Shown: positions 32,810 through 42,638 of the stretch, piece after piece | Layout of the letters: the number at the start of each line of letters is the position of its first letter | Numbering within the stretch: the stretch's first letter is position 1 | Source: JAWKMZ01 sp041391965 | GTDB taxonomy: Bacteria; Bacteroidota; Bacteroidia; Flavobacteriales; Flavobacteriaceae | Length of the DNA: 64,000 nt | Direction: 5' to 3' | NCBI GenBank assembly: GCA_041391965.1 | Contig: JAWKMZ010000004.1 | Coordinates: 62,001 to 126,000 of the forward strand | The notes under the pieces: model-generated | The model's input: only the letters and a program-made list of their open reading frames with translations | Databases searched by the model: none | What the model was told of the DNA's origin: nothing | Translations under genes and position numbers: made by a program

Positions 32810-34540
32810 ATGCTAAAACAAATCAAATATATAGGCATCATAGCAATCAGCATCAGTGTAAGTAACTCTTTTGCTCAAGAGCGTACTAAAGACACCTTAG
32901 ATACTGAGGTTGTCAACGTTGTAAAACCATACACACCAACCATTTCTGATGCTTTTAAAGTGAAAGAAATACCAACCTTAGATGATGAAACTACAGCCAC
33001 TAAAAAAGAAATAAAATACAATATTTTCTCAATTCCAGTAGCATCCACTTTTACACCTGCAAAAGGGAAAGCAGCTGCTGTAAACAAGGCCAAACAAATT
33101 AAATTGTATGATAATTACGCCTCATTAGGTGTTGGAACTTATACAACAATTTTGGGTGAAGTTTATTTAAACCATACGCTTGGAAGAGGTGAAACCATTG
33201 GTGGCTATCTCAATCATCACTCTTCAGCAGGAGGTATTGATGGTTTGTTGTTGGATGACGATTTTATGGATACTAATTTAAATGCACATTACAGTAAGAA
33301 ATTAAGAGACTTTTCATGGACTGTGGATGGTGGATTTCAATATCAAACCTACAATTGGTATGGTTTGCCACAACCGTTTTTTGATGCGACAACAGCTGAT
33401 GCTTTAGATGTAAAACACACTTTTTATGGTGCTAATTTTGGAGGTAAAATAAAATTTGATGATGCCTTTTTTAAAGAAGGAACTGTGCGTTTTAGACGTT
33501 TTGGAGACAATCAAGGCTCTGGTGAAAACCGATTTACCGCTAAAGGAAAAGTAGATATTCCTGTTCAGGATGAAGTGATTTCTACAGTGGCAACTGTCGA
33601 TTACCTTGGTGGTTCTTTTGACAGAAATTATTATTTTAATAGTGAACTCAAATATGGTAATATTAATTTTGGAATTGCACCAAGCTATCAATTAACACAA
33701 GACGATTTAACCGTTAATTTAGGAGTTAATTTGGTGTATTTGAATGATACACAAGCAAGCAAAAGCAAATTTTTTATCTACCCAAACATAACAGCAAGTT
33801 ATCGTTTGGTGGACGAATTATTGATTGCTTATGGAGGTATTGAAGGTGGATTGATTCAAAATTCATACTATAATTTTGCACAAGCAAACCCATTTGTGTC
33901 ACCAACCTTATTTGTCTTACCAACCGACCAACAATACAATGTGTCTATAGGAATCAAAGGAAAATTATCAAATAGTATGAGCTATAATGTGAGTGGACAT
34001 TATGTGGCAGAACGAAGTAAAGCACTTTTTAAATCCAACAGCGTTTTAGGAGGTGCTACTGAAGATTACCAATACGGAAACTCTTTTGGAATTACTTATG
34101 ATGATGTCTCTACATTTTCATTTGCAGGTGAATTAAATGTGGATGTGAATCGCAATTTTAAATTAGGTATTAAAGCAGAATATTTTGCATATAACACAGA
34201 TATTGAAGACGAAGCATGGAATTTACCAGACATCAAAGGCTCTTTATTTTTAGATTACCAAATAGACGAACATTGGTTTGCAGGTGCCAATTTATTTTAT
34301 GTAGGCGAACGTAAAGATCAATTTTATGAAGAAGGGACTTTAAATCCAACCTCTCCATTAACCCTTACTTTAGACAGTTATTTTGATGCCAATGCACATG
34401 TTGGTTACAGAATTAATGATCAATTATCAGTGTATGCGAAAGCAAATAATATTGCCAATAACCAATACCAACGTTGGTTAAATTATCCAGTGCAAGGTAT
34501 TCAGTTTTTGGCTGGAGCGACCTATCAGTTTGATTTTTAG
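32810..34540 (+). CDS. TonB-dependent-receptor-like outer membrane barrel without a plug domain
   Basis: 576 residues. A signal peptide (about 1-23, ending SNSFAQ) precedes a short linker (VVNVVKPYTPTISDAFKVKE) and then many amphipathic strands, with a C-terminal FLAGATYQFDF ending in phenylalanine. YAKANNIANNQYQRW is the type of sequence found near the end of TonB-dependent barrels, but no plug domain is visible, so it is probably not a classical transporter. It forms an operon with the TPR protein. Confidence 0.75.
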   Translation: MLKQIKYIGIIAISISVSNSFAQERTKDTLDTEVVNVVKPYTPTISDAFKVKEIPTLDDETTATKKEIKYNIFSIPVASTFTPAKGKAAAVNKAKQIKLYDNYASLGVGTYTTILGEVYLNHTLGRGETIGGYLNHHSSAGGIDGLLLDDDFMDTNLNAHYSKKLRDFSWTVDGGFQYQTYNWYGLPQPFFDATTADALDVKHTFYGANFGGKIKFDDAFFKEGTVRFRRFGDNQGSGENRFTAKGKVDIPVQDEVISTVATVDYLGGSFDRNYYFNSELKYGNINFGIAPSYQLTQDDLTVNLGVNLVYLNDTQASKSKFFIYPNITASYRLVDELLIAYGGIEGGLIQNSYYNFAQANPFVSPTLFVLPTDQQYNVSIGIKGKLSNSMSYNVSGHYVAERSKALFKSNSVLGGATEDYQYGNSFGITYDDVSTFSFAGELNVDVNRNFKLGIKAEYFAYNTDIEDEAWNLPDIKGSLFLDYQIDEHWFAGANLFYVGERKDQFYEEGTLNPTSPLTLTLDSYFDANAHVGYRINDQLSVYAKANNIANNQYQRWLNYPVQGIQFLAGATYQFDF

Positions 34541-34656
34541 CAAATTATAACGAATATAGGAATCTGCTAATTCAAAACAGCAAAAGACGTTGCAACAATT
34601 TAAAGCGTTCATCTCGAACGCTTTTCTTATTTTTACAGCAATCAACCATTATTATT

Positions 34657-36273
34657 ATGAAAAAAATCATCGTTTGTATCGTTTTAATTTCTGTTTTTTC
34701 CTGTCATAAAGAAAAGCAAGAAGTCAATTCCATCGTTATCAATGCTAATGTTTATACGGTTAATTCAAACTTTGACAAAGCTGAAGCCTTTGCCATCAAA
34801 GACGGAAAATTTGTAGCAGTTGGAAGCAATGATGACATTCAAAACAAATATACTGCAACAACAATTACAGATGCAAAAGGGCAGACTATTGTACCAGGAT
34901 TAATTGATGCACATTGCCATTTTTTAGCTTTAGGCGCAAGTATGCAATCTGTTGATTTGGTTGGGACTAAAAGTTTTGAAGACGTTGTAAAACGTGTTAT
35001 AGAATTTCAAAATGAAAAGAATTTAAACTACATCACTGGAAGAGGTTGGGATCAAAATGATTGGGAAGATAAAGAGTTTCCTAAAAAAGCGTTGTTAGAT
35101 GAATTGTATCCTGACACTCCAATCATGTTAACACGTATTGATGGTCATGCAATTTTATGCAACCAAGCAGCCTTAGATTTAGGAAAAGTGACGGCTAATA
35201 GTAAAATAGATGGAGGCGAAGTTGTTCTTGAAAACGGACAACTCACAGGTGTTTTGGTTGATAATGCAAAAAAGTTAGTAGGAAATTTTTGGCCAGAACC
35301 AACAAAACAAGAAATGGCGAATGCTTTATTAGATGCTCAAAAAGCGTGTTTTGATTTGGGTTTGACAACGGTTGATGATGCTGGTTTGAGTAGAGACGTT
35401 ATTGAAATGATTGACAGTTTGCAACAAGTTGGCGATTTAAAAATGCGTATTTACGCTATGGCTTTAGGGACAAAGAGCAATTTGGATTATTATTTACAAC
35501 ACGGAATTTACAAAACAGACCGATTAAATGTACGCTCCTTTAAATTTTATGCTGATGGAGCCTTAGGTTCTCGTGGTGCTTTGCTCAGAGCACCTTATGC
35601 AGATAAACCGAACCATTTTGGATTGTTATTGACACCTATTGATGAATTTAAAATTGCTGCAAAGCGCATTGCAAATTCTGAATTTCAAATGAATACACAT
35701 TGTATTGGCGATTCTGCAAATCATGCAATTTTAAATATTTACAATAAAGCATTACAAGATCAACCAGACAGACGTTGGCGTGTAGAGCATGCGCAAATTG
35801 TGTCTCCAGAAGATTTTGACTTGTATAAAAATATACTACCTTCCATACAGCCAACTCACGCAACATCTGATATGTATTGGGCTGAAGACCGATTGGGTCC
35901 TAAACGTATTAAAGAAGCTTATGCTTACAAACAATTGCTAAATGCTTATGGAAAAGTCGCTTTAGGAACTGATTTTCCTGTGGAAAAAGTTAGTCCGTTT
36001 TTAACATTTTATGCTGCTGTTGCACGACAAGATTTGGAGCAATTTCCTAAAAACGGATTCCAAATAGAAAATGCGCTGACCAGAGAAGAAACTTTAAAAG
36101 GGATGACAATTTGGGCAGCTTTTTCTAATTTTGAAGAAAACGAAAAAGGCAGTATTGAAGTTGGTAAATTTGCCGATTTTGTGATTTTAGATAAAGATAT
36201 TATGACGGTTGATATCCATGAAGTTCCAAACATTAAAGTTGAAAAAACGGTTGTTGGCGGCGAAGAGCAATAA
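34657..36273 (+). CDS. YtcJ-like metal-dependent amidohydrolase, lipoprotein
   Basis: 538 residues. The N-terminus MKKIIVCIVLISVFSCHKE ends in a lipobox cysteine, so the protein should be lipid-anchored. Metal-site motifs are GLIDAHCHF (about 87-95), the GDSANHAIL histidine, VEHAQIV and LGTDFPVE. The family hydrolyses amide or similar bonds; substrate unknown. The gene stands alone. Confidence 0.85.
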   Translation: MKKIIVCIVLISVFSCHKEKQEVNSIVINANVYTVNSNFDKAEAFAIKDGKFVAVGSNDDIQNKYTATTITDAKGQTIVPGLIDAHCHFLALGASMQSVDLVGTKSFEDVVKRVIEFQNEKNLNYITGRGWDQNDWEDKEFPKKALLDELYPDTPIMLTRIDGHAILCNQAALDLGKVTANSKIDGGEVVLENGQLTGVLVDNAKKLVGNFWPEPTKQEMANALLDAQKACFDLGLTTVDDAGLSRDVIEMIDSLQQVGDLKMRIYAMALGTKSNLDYYLQHGIYKTDRLNVRSFKFYADGALGSRGALLRAPYADKPNHFGLLLTPIDEFKIAAKRIANSEFQMNTHCIGDSANHAILNIYNKALQDQPDRRWRVEHAQIVSPEDFDLYKNILPSIQPTHATSDMYWAEDRLGPKRIKEAYAYKQLLNAYGKVALGTDFPVEKVSPFLTFYAAVARQDLEQFPKNGFQIENALTREETLKGMTIWAAFSNFEENEKGSIEVGKFADFVILDKDIMTVDIHEVPNIKVEKTVVGGEEQ

Positions 36274-36350
36274 ATTTATTGAGTATCACTGTAAAATAAT
36301 ATAACACAGAGTTGCGCAAAAAGCCGCTGAGATTTCACTGCGAATTAGTC

Positions 36351-37052
36351 TTAATAAAGCCTCGCCAAATAATCAAAATGTTCACCTTCTAAAGCGAGTT
36401 CGCATTGTAAACCAACCGTTTCTGAAGCCAATTTTAAAGTGTCAAAGTCAAGATATAACCATTTCATAGGTATTTCATCTTCACCTTTATAGCTTAAATA
36501 ATAATCGAGTTCGCCATAATAATTTACATTCATATTTTGCCAAAAACCACCATCTTCATCTTCATACATATATTTAATGTCTGATGAATCTATCAAAATT
36601 TGTCCTTTTGGTTTTAAAATGGACTTTAAATGTTTTAAATAGTTAGAAACCTGAGACAATTCTTGAAAAATTCCTGTGCCATTCATCAGTAATAAAATAG
36701 TATCAAAAGTTTCTGTTTCCTCCAAAAGTGCGTTCTGTTCTACATTAAAAACACCACGTTGTTTAGAAACTTTAACAGCACCTTTTGAAATATCAATCGC
36801 TTTTACGCTAAATCCCTTTTTTTGCAGATACAAACTATGACTTCCAGAGCCACAACCAACATCTAAAATACTGCCTTTTGCTAATTGCAATGCCTTTTGC
36901 TCTAAGGTTGGCATCGTTTTATAACTTCTAAATAAATAAGGAAGTGGCAGCGTATCTTCATCAGAAATATTGGTAGCGGTGATGAGGTCTTCGGTGTAAT
37001 TTCCGTTGTGATAATCTAATAAAGCGTTTCCGAAAAGGTCTTTAGAATTCAA
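36351..37052 (-). CDS. Class I SAM-dependent methyltransferase
   Basis: 233 residues. The SAM loop is ILDVGCGSGSHSLYLQ, with the acidic strand end VKAIDIS and motif IV-like TILLLMNGTGIF. The N-terminal about 50 residues (DLFGNALLDYHNGNYTEDL) are characteristic of a group of small bacterial methyltransferases; substrate unknown. It is divergent from the YkgJ-type gene with little space between. Confidence 0.85.
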   Translation of the reverse strand: MNSKDLFGNALLDYHNGNYTEDLITATNISDEDTLPLPYLFRSYKTMPTLEQKALQLAKGSILDVGCGSGSHSLYLQKKGFSVKAIDISKGAVKVSKQRGVFNVEQNALLEETETFDTILLLMNGTGIFQELSQVSNYLKHLKSILKPKGQILIDSSDIKYMYEDEDGGFWQNMNVNYYGELDYYLSYKGEDEIPMKWLYLDFDTLKLASETVGLQCELALEGEHFDYLARLY

Positions 37053-37089
37053 AGTCTAATGTTTAAAGTTTCAAGTGGCTATGTTTTTG

Positions 37090-37097
37090 TAATTTTG
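37090..37097 (+). promoter_or_regulatory. Promoter of the cysteine-cluster gene, decides the start
   Basis: TAATTTTG matches TAnnTTTG. Because it lies inside the longest open frame of the next gene (from 37059), translation must begin downstream of it, which supports TTG at 37122. Confidence 0.6.
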
Positions 37098-37121
37098 TTT
37101 CAAACTTCAAAACATTACATT

Positions 37122-37622
37122 TTGAACCTTGAACCCAAAATTGAAAATCTTTCAAAGCTCGCCAAAGATAAGCATAAGGAAAACAAAACCTTCTTTGCGA
37201 AGCTAAAAAAGAAACCACCAAAACAGTTGGATTATTTGATGCAGGAATTGCATGAAACCGAATTTAAAAAAACCGATTGCCTTAATTGTGCTAACTGTTG
37301 CAAAACTACAGGACCTTTGTTTACTGATAAAGATATAGAGCGTATTTCTAAGCATTTTAAGATGAAAGCCTCACAATTTATTGACCAATTTTTAAGAATA
37401 GATGAAGATCATGACTACGTTTTACAAAGCGTGCCATGTACCTTTTTAGGTGCTGACAACTATTGTTCTATTTACGACGTAAGGCCAAAAGCCTGTCGAG
37501 AATTTCCGCACACAGACCGCAAAAAGTTTCAGCAAATTTCTAATCTCACTTTAAAAAATATGGAGATTTGTCCAGCGGCTTATAATATTGTAGAAGCAAT
37601 GAAAAAGCGGATAAGGTTATAA
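37122..37622 (+). CDS. YkgJ-family cysteine cluster protein
   Basis: About 166 residues from TTG (NLEPKIENLSKLAK); the frame is open from an upstream ATG but that part contains the promoter. The cluster CLNCANCC, then PCTFL...YCSIYDVRPKACREFP and a later ICPAAY, define the zinc/iron-chelating YkgJ (UPF0153) family, whose biochemical function is unclear. Start choice is moderately certain. Confidence 0.8.
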   Translation: MNLEPKIENLSKLAKDKHKENKTFFAKLKKKPPKQLDYLMQELHETEFKKTDCLNCANCCKTTGPLFTDKDIERISKHFKMKASQFIDQFLRIDEDHDYVLQSVPCTFLGADNYCSIYDVRPKACREFPHTDRKKFQQISNLTLKNMEICPAAYNIVEAMKKRIRL

Positions 37623-37667
37623 TTTTTTTAGTATATTTAATTCAAAATGAATTTTAAATAACATACA

Positions 37668-38513
37668 ATGAAATTATTTGACAAAACTTTAGCTTTGTTT
37701 TTGTTAGTGTTTTTAACTTTCAGTTCAACGCAAGCAAGTGGATGGTTAAACTCATTAGAAGATGCACAAAAATTAGCATTAGCAACAGATAAGTTGATTT
37801 TGGTCGACTTTTGGGCAACTTGGTGTGGTCCATGTAAAAAAATGGATGCTGAATCTTGGTCTGATGCCGAAGTGCAACAAATTATGGATGCTTATGTAAC
37901 TGCTAAGGTTGATATAGACCATTATCCAGATTTGGCAAAAAAATATAATGTTAATGGAATTCCTTACTTGTTTATTATGGACGGAAATGGTAAAGTTCTC
38001 TATCAGCAAATGAGTTATAAAAAGAAATTTGAAGTTATAAAATTGTTGAAGAAATATGCCGTAAACACTAATTTTTTAAGACAAGATTTAGTTAATTACA
38101 ATCAAAAGCAAAGTTATATAACGGCTTATAGGTTGGCTTCCAAATACCAAGACTATTGTTTGTATCTTGACGATGATTTGAAGTCAGATTTTTTAAAGTT
38201 GTCTGGATATTATTTTGATGAGTATAAAAAAGAATTAAAACCTTTAGATGTAAAAAATAAAGAAGCTTATTATCAAAAAATTGAATTGTTTGACATTCAA
38301 GAAAACCTAATACTCAACAAACCAGAGAAAGCTTTAAAAAAGCTACATAAATATGGTAAAGATGCTATTTATGAAGTCAACCAATCGTTTTATGATTTTC
38401 TCAACTATGTTGCCTATAAACAATTGAATGATGCTGAAAATTTGAACCAATGGAAAAATAAATTGTCAGCGTATGATTTAAAAAGAAGTGAATTATTCAT
38501 TCCAAAATCATAA
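37668..38513 (+). CDS. Secreted thioredoxin-fold protein
   Basis: 281 residues. Signal peptide (about 1-23, FLTFSSTQAS), then a thioredoxin domain with WATWCGPCKKMD active site (CGPC, about 53-56) and the cis-proline segment NGIPYLFIMDGNGK. The C-terminal 140 residues are helical and unassigned. It probably acts on periplasmic disulfides or as a thiol carrier; partner unknown. Confidence 0.85.
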   Translation: MKLFDKTLALFLLVFLTFSSTQASGWLNSLEDAQKLALATDKLILVDFWATWCGPCKKMDAESWSDAEVQQIMDAYVTAKVDIDHYPDLAKKYNVNGIPYLFIMDGNGKVLYQQMSYKKKFEVIKLLKKYAVNTNFLRQDLVNYNQKQSYITAYRLASKYQDYCLYLDDDLKSDFLKLSGYYFDEYKKELKPLDVKNKEAYYQKIELFDIQENLILNKPEKALKKLHKYGKDAIYEVNQSFYDFLNYVAYKQLNDAENLNQWKNKLSAYDLKRSELFIPKS

Positions 38514-38525
38514 ATATTAGCCCAA

Positions 38526-39365
38526 GTGAATTCAATTTTAAATTATTTTGAAACCATTCCGTCACTACACAGAAGCCTGATTCTTGTTGGTGGCATTACT
38601 TTTTTTTGGTTATTAGAAGGTGCTTTGCCATTATTTAGATTCAATTATAAAAAATGGAAACACGCCATTCCTAATTTCTTTTTTACACTCACAACTATCA
38701 TCATCAATTTTGGATTGGCTTTTTTGCTTTTAAATACAGCAGATTGGGTTAAAGCTAACCATTTTGGAATTATCAATTGGTTACCATCAATGCCTTTGTG
38801 GTTGTATGTGCTTTTAGGTGTTTTGTTACTCGATTTTTTTGGTGCGTATTTAGCACATTATGTAGAGCACAAAATAAAACCTTTGTGGATGATTCATTTG
38901 GTACATCATACAGACCATAATGTAGATACTACCACAGGAAATAGGCATCATCCTTTAGAAAGTGTCATACGTTTTGTGTTTACACTTTTAGGCGTCTTTG
39001 TAGTTGGGACACCAATTGCTATTATCATGATTTATCAATCGCTTTCAGTAGTGTTTACACAGCTTACGCATGCCAATATCAAAATGTCAAAACCCATTGA
39101 TAAGGCTTTGAGCTACTTTTTTGTAACACCAGATATGCACAAGGTTCACCATCACTATGTATTGCCATATACGGATTCTAATTACGGAAATATTTTTTCT
39201 ATTTGGGACCGATTGTTTGGAACTTATATGGCATTGGACAGAGAAAAATTAATTTATGGTGTTGATGTCTTTCCTGATGAAACAAAAAACACCAGTATCA
39301 AAGAATTGCTAAAACAACCGTTTCAACCTTACGAAAAGCCAACCGTTCAACCTACAGAATCATAA
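38526..39365 (+). CDS. Sterol desaturase/fatty acid hydroxylase superfamily membrane protein
   Basis: 279 residues, GTG start 12 bp after the previous stop. Four or five hydrophobic segments surround the di-iron histidine motifs: HYVEHK, HLVHHTDHN, NRHHP and HKVHHHY. Members introduce hydroxyl groups or double bonds in lipids using a di-iron centre; the substrate here is not known. It is probably in one transcript with the thioredoxin-like gene. Confidence 0.85.
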   Translation: MNSILNYFETIPSLHRSLILVGGITFFWLLEGALPLFRFNYKKWKHAIPNFFFTLTTIIINFGLAFLLLNTADWVKANHFGIINWLPSMPLWLYVLLGVLLLDFFGAYLAHYVEHKIKPLWMIHLVHHTDHNVDTTTGNRHHPLESVIRFVFTLLGVFVVGTPIAIIMIYQSLSVVFTQLTHANIKMSKPIDKALSYFFVTPDMHKVHHHYVLPYTDSNYGNIFSIWDRLFGTYMALDREKLIYGVDVFPDETKNTSIKELLKQPFQPYEKPTVQPTES

Positions 39366-39536
39366 AAAACTTTTTTTAGAAGATTTTAAAAGTAAGAAAA
39401 CAGCCAATTCAACTCCTTTTTTTGTAGTTCGTAGGATTTTTATGCTTTTGACAGAAAATCAAAATATATTCGTCTCGAGGGTTTTACTATTTGCTATTAA
39501 TTCAACACATGTTGGAGCTAATAGCATTTTATATAT

Positions 39537-39932
39537 ATGGGAAAATACCGTCGCGTACTAATGGCCTCAATTGTTGGGCTCACTCTTCAAAAACTAAAAG
39601 CACAAGAACATTATGCCATTTTAGAAAAAAACGTCAATGTGAGAGCCAAAGAGCTGTCGCATGAACTCAATAAAACTAAAGACACCTTATTGCTTAAAAG
39701 CGATAAAAAAATTGATTATGTCTATGCTATTAACAGCACGTATCATAGAGAAGTAGATACATATGTTTTTGAAAATTCGTTTAAAGTGCCACTTAACAAA
39801 CTTAGCGTTGGTAAACACCTTTTTGTGGTTGGGCAAAACCACATGAAAATTATTTTTGTAGTACGTATTGTAGAGGAACTTTCAAAAATTGCTTTGGTAA
39901 CTGACAAAAAAGTGACCACTATTGAAAATTAG
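39537..39932 (+). CDS. Hypothetical protein
   Basis: 131 residues with no recognised family. The N-terminus (MGKYRRVLMASIVGLTLQKLKAQ) looks like a signal peptide or anchor; the rest is a mix of charged helix (NVRAKELSHELNKTKD) and strands. It overlaps the end of the convergent namZ-like gene by 4 bp. The 170 bp upstream hold no gene. Confidence 0.5.
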   Translation: MGKYRRVLMASIVGLTLQKLKAQEHYAILEKNVNVRAKELSHELNKTKDTLLLKSDKKIDYVYAINSTYHREVDTYVFENSFKVPLNKLSVGKHLFVVGQNHMKIIFVVRIVEELSKIALVTDKKVTTIEN

Positions 39933-41218
39933 TCATAAATTAAATAATGACGTCTTGTTTTCTTAAACGTTTCCAAGCCTTTTTTCCAAGTAGCTGTAAT
40001 TTCTTTTTCAGATAAGCCTTGTTCTATTTGATGTTGAAGCGTTTTTGTGCCTGCAAGTTTTATAAAAAAAGCGTTAAAAAAGCTTGGTTTGTCTATGGTA
40101 TGATGATAGGCTTCAATAAGGTAACTTAAATCTAAGCGATGTAAATTTTCTGTAGTACTCAAGTCTTTTCCAAAGCATAATTGTCCTTTATGTGGTGGGT
40201 TTTTTGCACCTTCATTAGGCTGAGGCAAAAACTTAAACGTGTAATAATCTTTATACAAATAAGGGCTTCCAAAAATTTGAAATTGTTTTGGTGTACCTCT
40301 GCCAACACTCACGTTAGTCCCTTCAAAAAAACAAAGGCTTGGATATAAATTTATTGCTTTGTCATTGGGTAAGTTTGGCGATGGTTTTATAGGTAAACTA
40401 TAAGCCGTTTGATGTGTGTAATTTTTTATAGGAATAATAGTCAAATGGCATTGCACACCATTTTTTAGCCAATGTTCGCCATTAATCATTTGTGCGTATT
40501 CGCCAATAGTCATTCCATAAACTACAGGAACTGGGTGCATACCAACAAAACTTTTATAAGCAGGTTCCATAATTGGACCATCAATATAATTGCCATTTGG
40601 ATTAGGTCTATCTAAAACAATTAGAGGAATATTGGCATCTACACAAGCTTCCATAATATAGTGTAAGGTTGAAATATAAGTATAAAAACGAGCACCAACA
40701 TCTTGCAAATCAAAAACCATGACATCAATTGGTACAATGCCTTTTTCTATATCATGTTCATAGGTTTTGGTAGCTTTTAATTGTTCCAATTTTGGTTTTT
40801 TATGGTCACCATATAATGAAATAATAGGCAATCCTGTTTTGGTGTCTAAACCATCTTTAATATGTTCACCAGCATCGGCAGTCCCTCTAAAACCGTGTTC
40901 TGGTGCAAAAACAGTTTTAATATCAACTTTTAAAGCTACTAATGAATCTACGATGTGAGTAAAACCTTCAGCCTTAAAAATAACAGATGTCTGATTGGCA
41001 ACAATTCCAACACGTTTTCCTTTTAATAAAGGCAAATAAAGCGCTGTTTGGTTAGCGCCAACAATTACAGTTTGAGGTTGTAAATGGTCATCATTTAAAT
41101 GGGTTTCTTGTCTAAGAACAACTGTATTTCCTGTTTTTGAGTCTTGAACTTTGGGTTTGGAATTATTACCACAAGAAATGAGTACCAAAACAAATAATAA
41201 AACTGTATTTTTGAACAT
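39929..41218 (-). CDS. NamZ-like exo-beta-N-acetylmuramidase (DUF1343), lipoprotein
   Basis: 429 residues from MFKNTVLLFVLVLISCG; a start four codons earlier is possible. The lipobox ends at the cysteine of LISCGN. The domain begins KGKRVGIVANQTSV and has FAPEHGFRG, DLQDVGARFYTYISTLHYIMEA, VLDRPNPNG and FEGTNVSVGRGT, all typical of DUF1343. NamZ enzymes remove terminal MurNAc from peptidoglycan fragments, a recycling or foraging role. It diverges from the permease gene with 20 bp between the start codons. Confidence 0.88.
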   Translation of the reverse strand: MFKNTVLLFVLVLISCGNNSKPKVQDSKTGNTVVLRQETHLNDDHLQPQTVIVGANQTALYLPLLKGKRVGIVANQTSVIFKAEGFTHIVDSLVALKVDIKTVFAPEHGFRGTADAGEHIKDGLDTKTGLPIISLYGDHKKPKLEQLKATKTYEHDIEKGIVPIDVMVFDLQDVGARFYTYISTLHYIMEACVDANIPLIVLDRPNPNGNYIDGPIMEPAYKSFVGMHPVPVVYGMTIGEYAQMINGEHWLKNGVQCHLTIIPIKNYTHQTAYSLPIKPSPNLPNDKAINLYPSLCFFEGTNVSVGRGTPKQFQIFGSPYLYKDYYTFKFLPQPNEGAKNPPHKGQLCFGKDLSTTENLHRLDLSYLIEAYHHTIDKPSFFNAFFIKLAGTKTLQHQIEQGLSEKEITATWKKGLETFKKTRRHYLIYD

Positions 41219-41238
41219 CTTTAATCGCATATCTTATT

Positions 41239-42474
41239 TTGAATTACGAGTTTTTTATAGCTAAACGAATTATAGGCAGTAAAGCGTATAAAAGTAGTGT
41301 TTCGGCACCAATTATAAAAATTGGAATTGCAGCCATTGCTATCGGAATTATTGTGATGCTCATTGCCATTGCTACAGGAATTGGGCTGCAACAAAAAATA
41401 CGCGATAAAGTAGTGGCTTTTAATGGTCATGTGACAATTACCAATTTTGATAGTAACGTTTCTGACGAATCTGAAAAACCAATAAGTACCAAGCAAACTT
41501 TTTATCCAAAGTTTACAAGTGTTGCTGGCATTAACCACATACAGGCTGTGGCTACAAAATTTGGCGTGGTTCGTACTAAAACCGATTTTGAAGGTATTGT
41601 GTTAAAAGGTGTTGGAACCGATTATGATTGGCGTTATTTTAAAGACTTTTTGGTAGAAGGGAAGTTGCCCAATTTTTTGGGCGATTTGAATAATAATGTG
41701 CTCATTTCACAATACCTTGCCAACCGTTTGCAGTTTAAAGTTGGCGACACCTTTCAAACGCTTTTTGGTAAAGAAGACATTAACCAAATACCGTTTATTA
41801 GAACGTTTACAGTGGTTGGAATTTACAATTCCGGATTTCAAGAATTGGATGAAAAATATGTGATTGGTGATATTCGACATGTGCAACGTCTTAATAAATG
41901 GACAGTTGATGAAGTTGGTAGTTTTGAAGTTTTTATTGACGATTTTTCTAAAATTAAACAAAAAGGCGTCGAAATATATGATGCCATTCCATCTACTTTA
42001 AATGCCGAAACCGTTGAAGAAAAATACGTTTCTATTTTTGAATGGATTAAAATTTTTGACAACAATACTTACGGAATTATTGGTATCATGATTTTGGTTG
42101 CAGGTATTAATATGATAACTGCGTTGTTGGTTTTAATTTTAGAACGCACTCAAATGATAGGAATTTTAAAAGCACTTGGAAGCAGTAATTGGAGCATCCG
42201 CAAAGTGTTTTTATACAATGCTACTTATTTGATTGGTTTGGGCTTGTTTTGGGGAAATCTTATTGGTTTAGGCTTGTTATTAGCACAAAAATACTTTAAG
42301 TTATTTCCTTTAGATTCAAAAGTATATTATGTTACAGAAGCTCCAGTGTATCTTAGTTTGGATTATATTTTGCTACTCAATTTGGGCACCTTTATCATTT
42401 GCTTATTGATGTTACTCATTCCGTCTGTCATCATTACAAAAATATCACCAGTAAAAGCCATTCGGTTTGATTGA
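41239..42474 (+). CDS. LolC/LolE-like ABC transporter permease
   Basis: 411 residues, TTG start (NYEFFIAKRIIG). One membrane helix near the N-terminus (about 25-48), a large extracytoplasmic domain (50-270), then three helices, the FtsX/MacB-type topology of lipoprotein-releasing permeases. ERTQMIGILKALGSSNWSIRKVFLYNA and ISPVKAIRFD are typical. It likely works with a LolD-type ATPase encoded elsewhere to pull lipoproteins from the inner membrane. Confidence 0.82.
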   Translation: MNYEFFIAKRIIGSKAYKSSVSAPIIKIGIAAIAIGIIVMLIAIATGIGLQQKIRDKVVAFNGHVTITNFDSNVSDESEKPISTKQTFYPKFTSVAGINHIQAVATKFGVVRTKTDFEGIVLKGVGTDYDWRYFKDFLVEGKLPNFLGDLNNNVLISQYLANRLQFKVGDTFQTLFGKEDINQIPFIRTFTVVGIYNSGFQELDEKYVIGDIRHVQRLNKWTVDEVGSFEVFIDDFSKIKQKGVEIYDAIPSTLNAETVEEKYVSIFEWIKIFDNNTYGIIGIMILVAGINMITALLVLILERTQMIGILKALGSSNWSIRKVFLYNATYLIGLGLFWGNLIGLGLLLAQKYFKLFPLDSKVYYVTEAPVYLSLDYILLLNLGTFIICLLMLLIPSVIITKISPVKAIRFD

Positions 42475-42613
42475 TTATTAGTAGGCAGTGTTCAGTTGGC
42501 AGTAAAACTTCTGTCATCAGTTATCAAGCATTGGTCTTTTAAAAAAACATTCGTGTATTTTTGACAAAAAATCGTAAATCGTAAATCGTTATTCTAAAAT
42601 CAAAAAATCCCTT

Positions 42614-42621
42614 TACCTTTG
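42614..42621 (+). promoter_or_regulatory. Cysteine synthase promoter
   Basis: TACCTTTG matches TAnnTTTG, 17 bases before the ATG. The upstream gap (42475-42613) contains a short tandem repeat of aaatcgt and no gene. Confidence 0.7.
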
Positions 42622-42638
42622 CATCGCAAAAATAGATT

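Noticed and set aside
41221..41538. 105-residue minus-strand frame in the permease gene
   Set aside because: Antisense to the first part of the LolC/E-like gene, with low-complexity composition.
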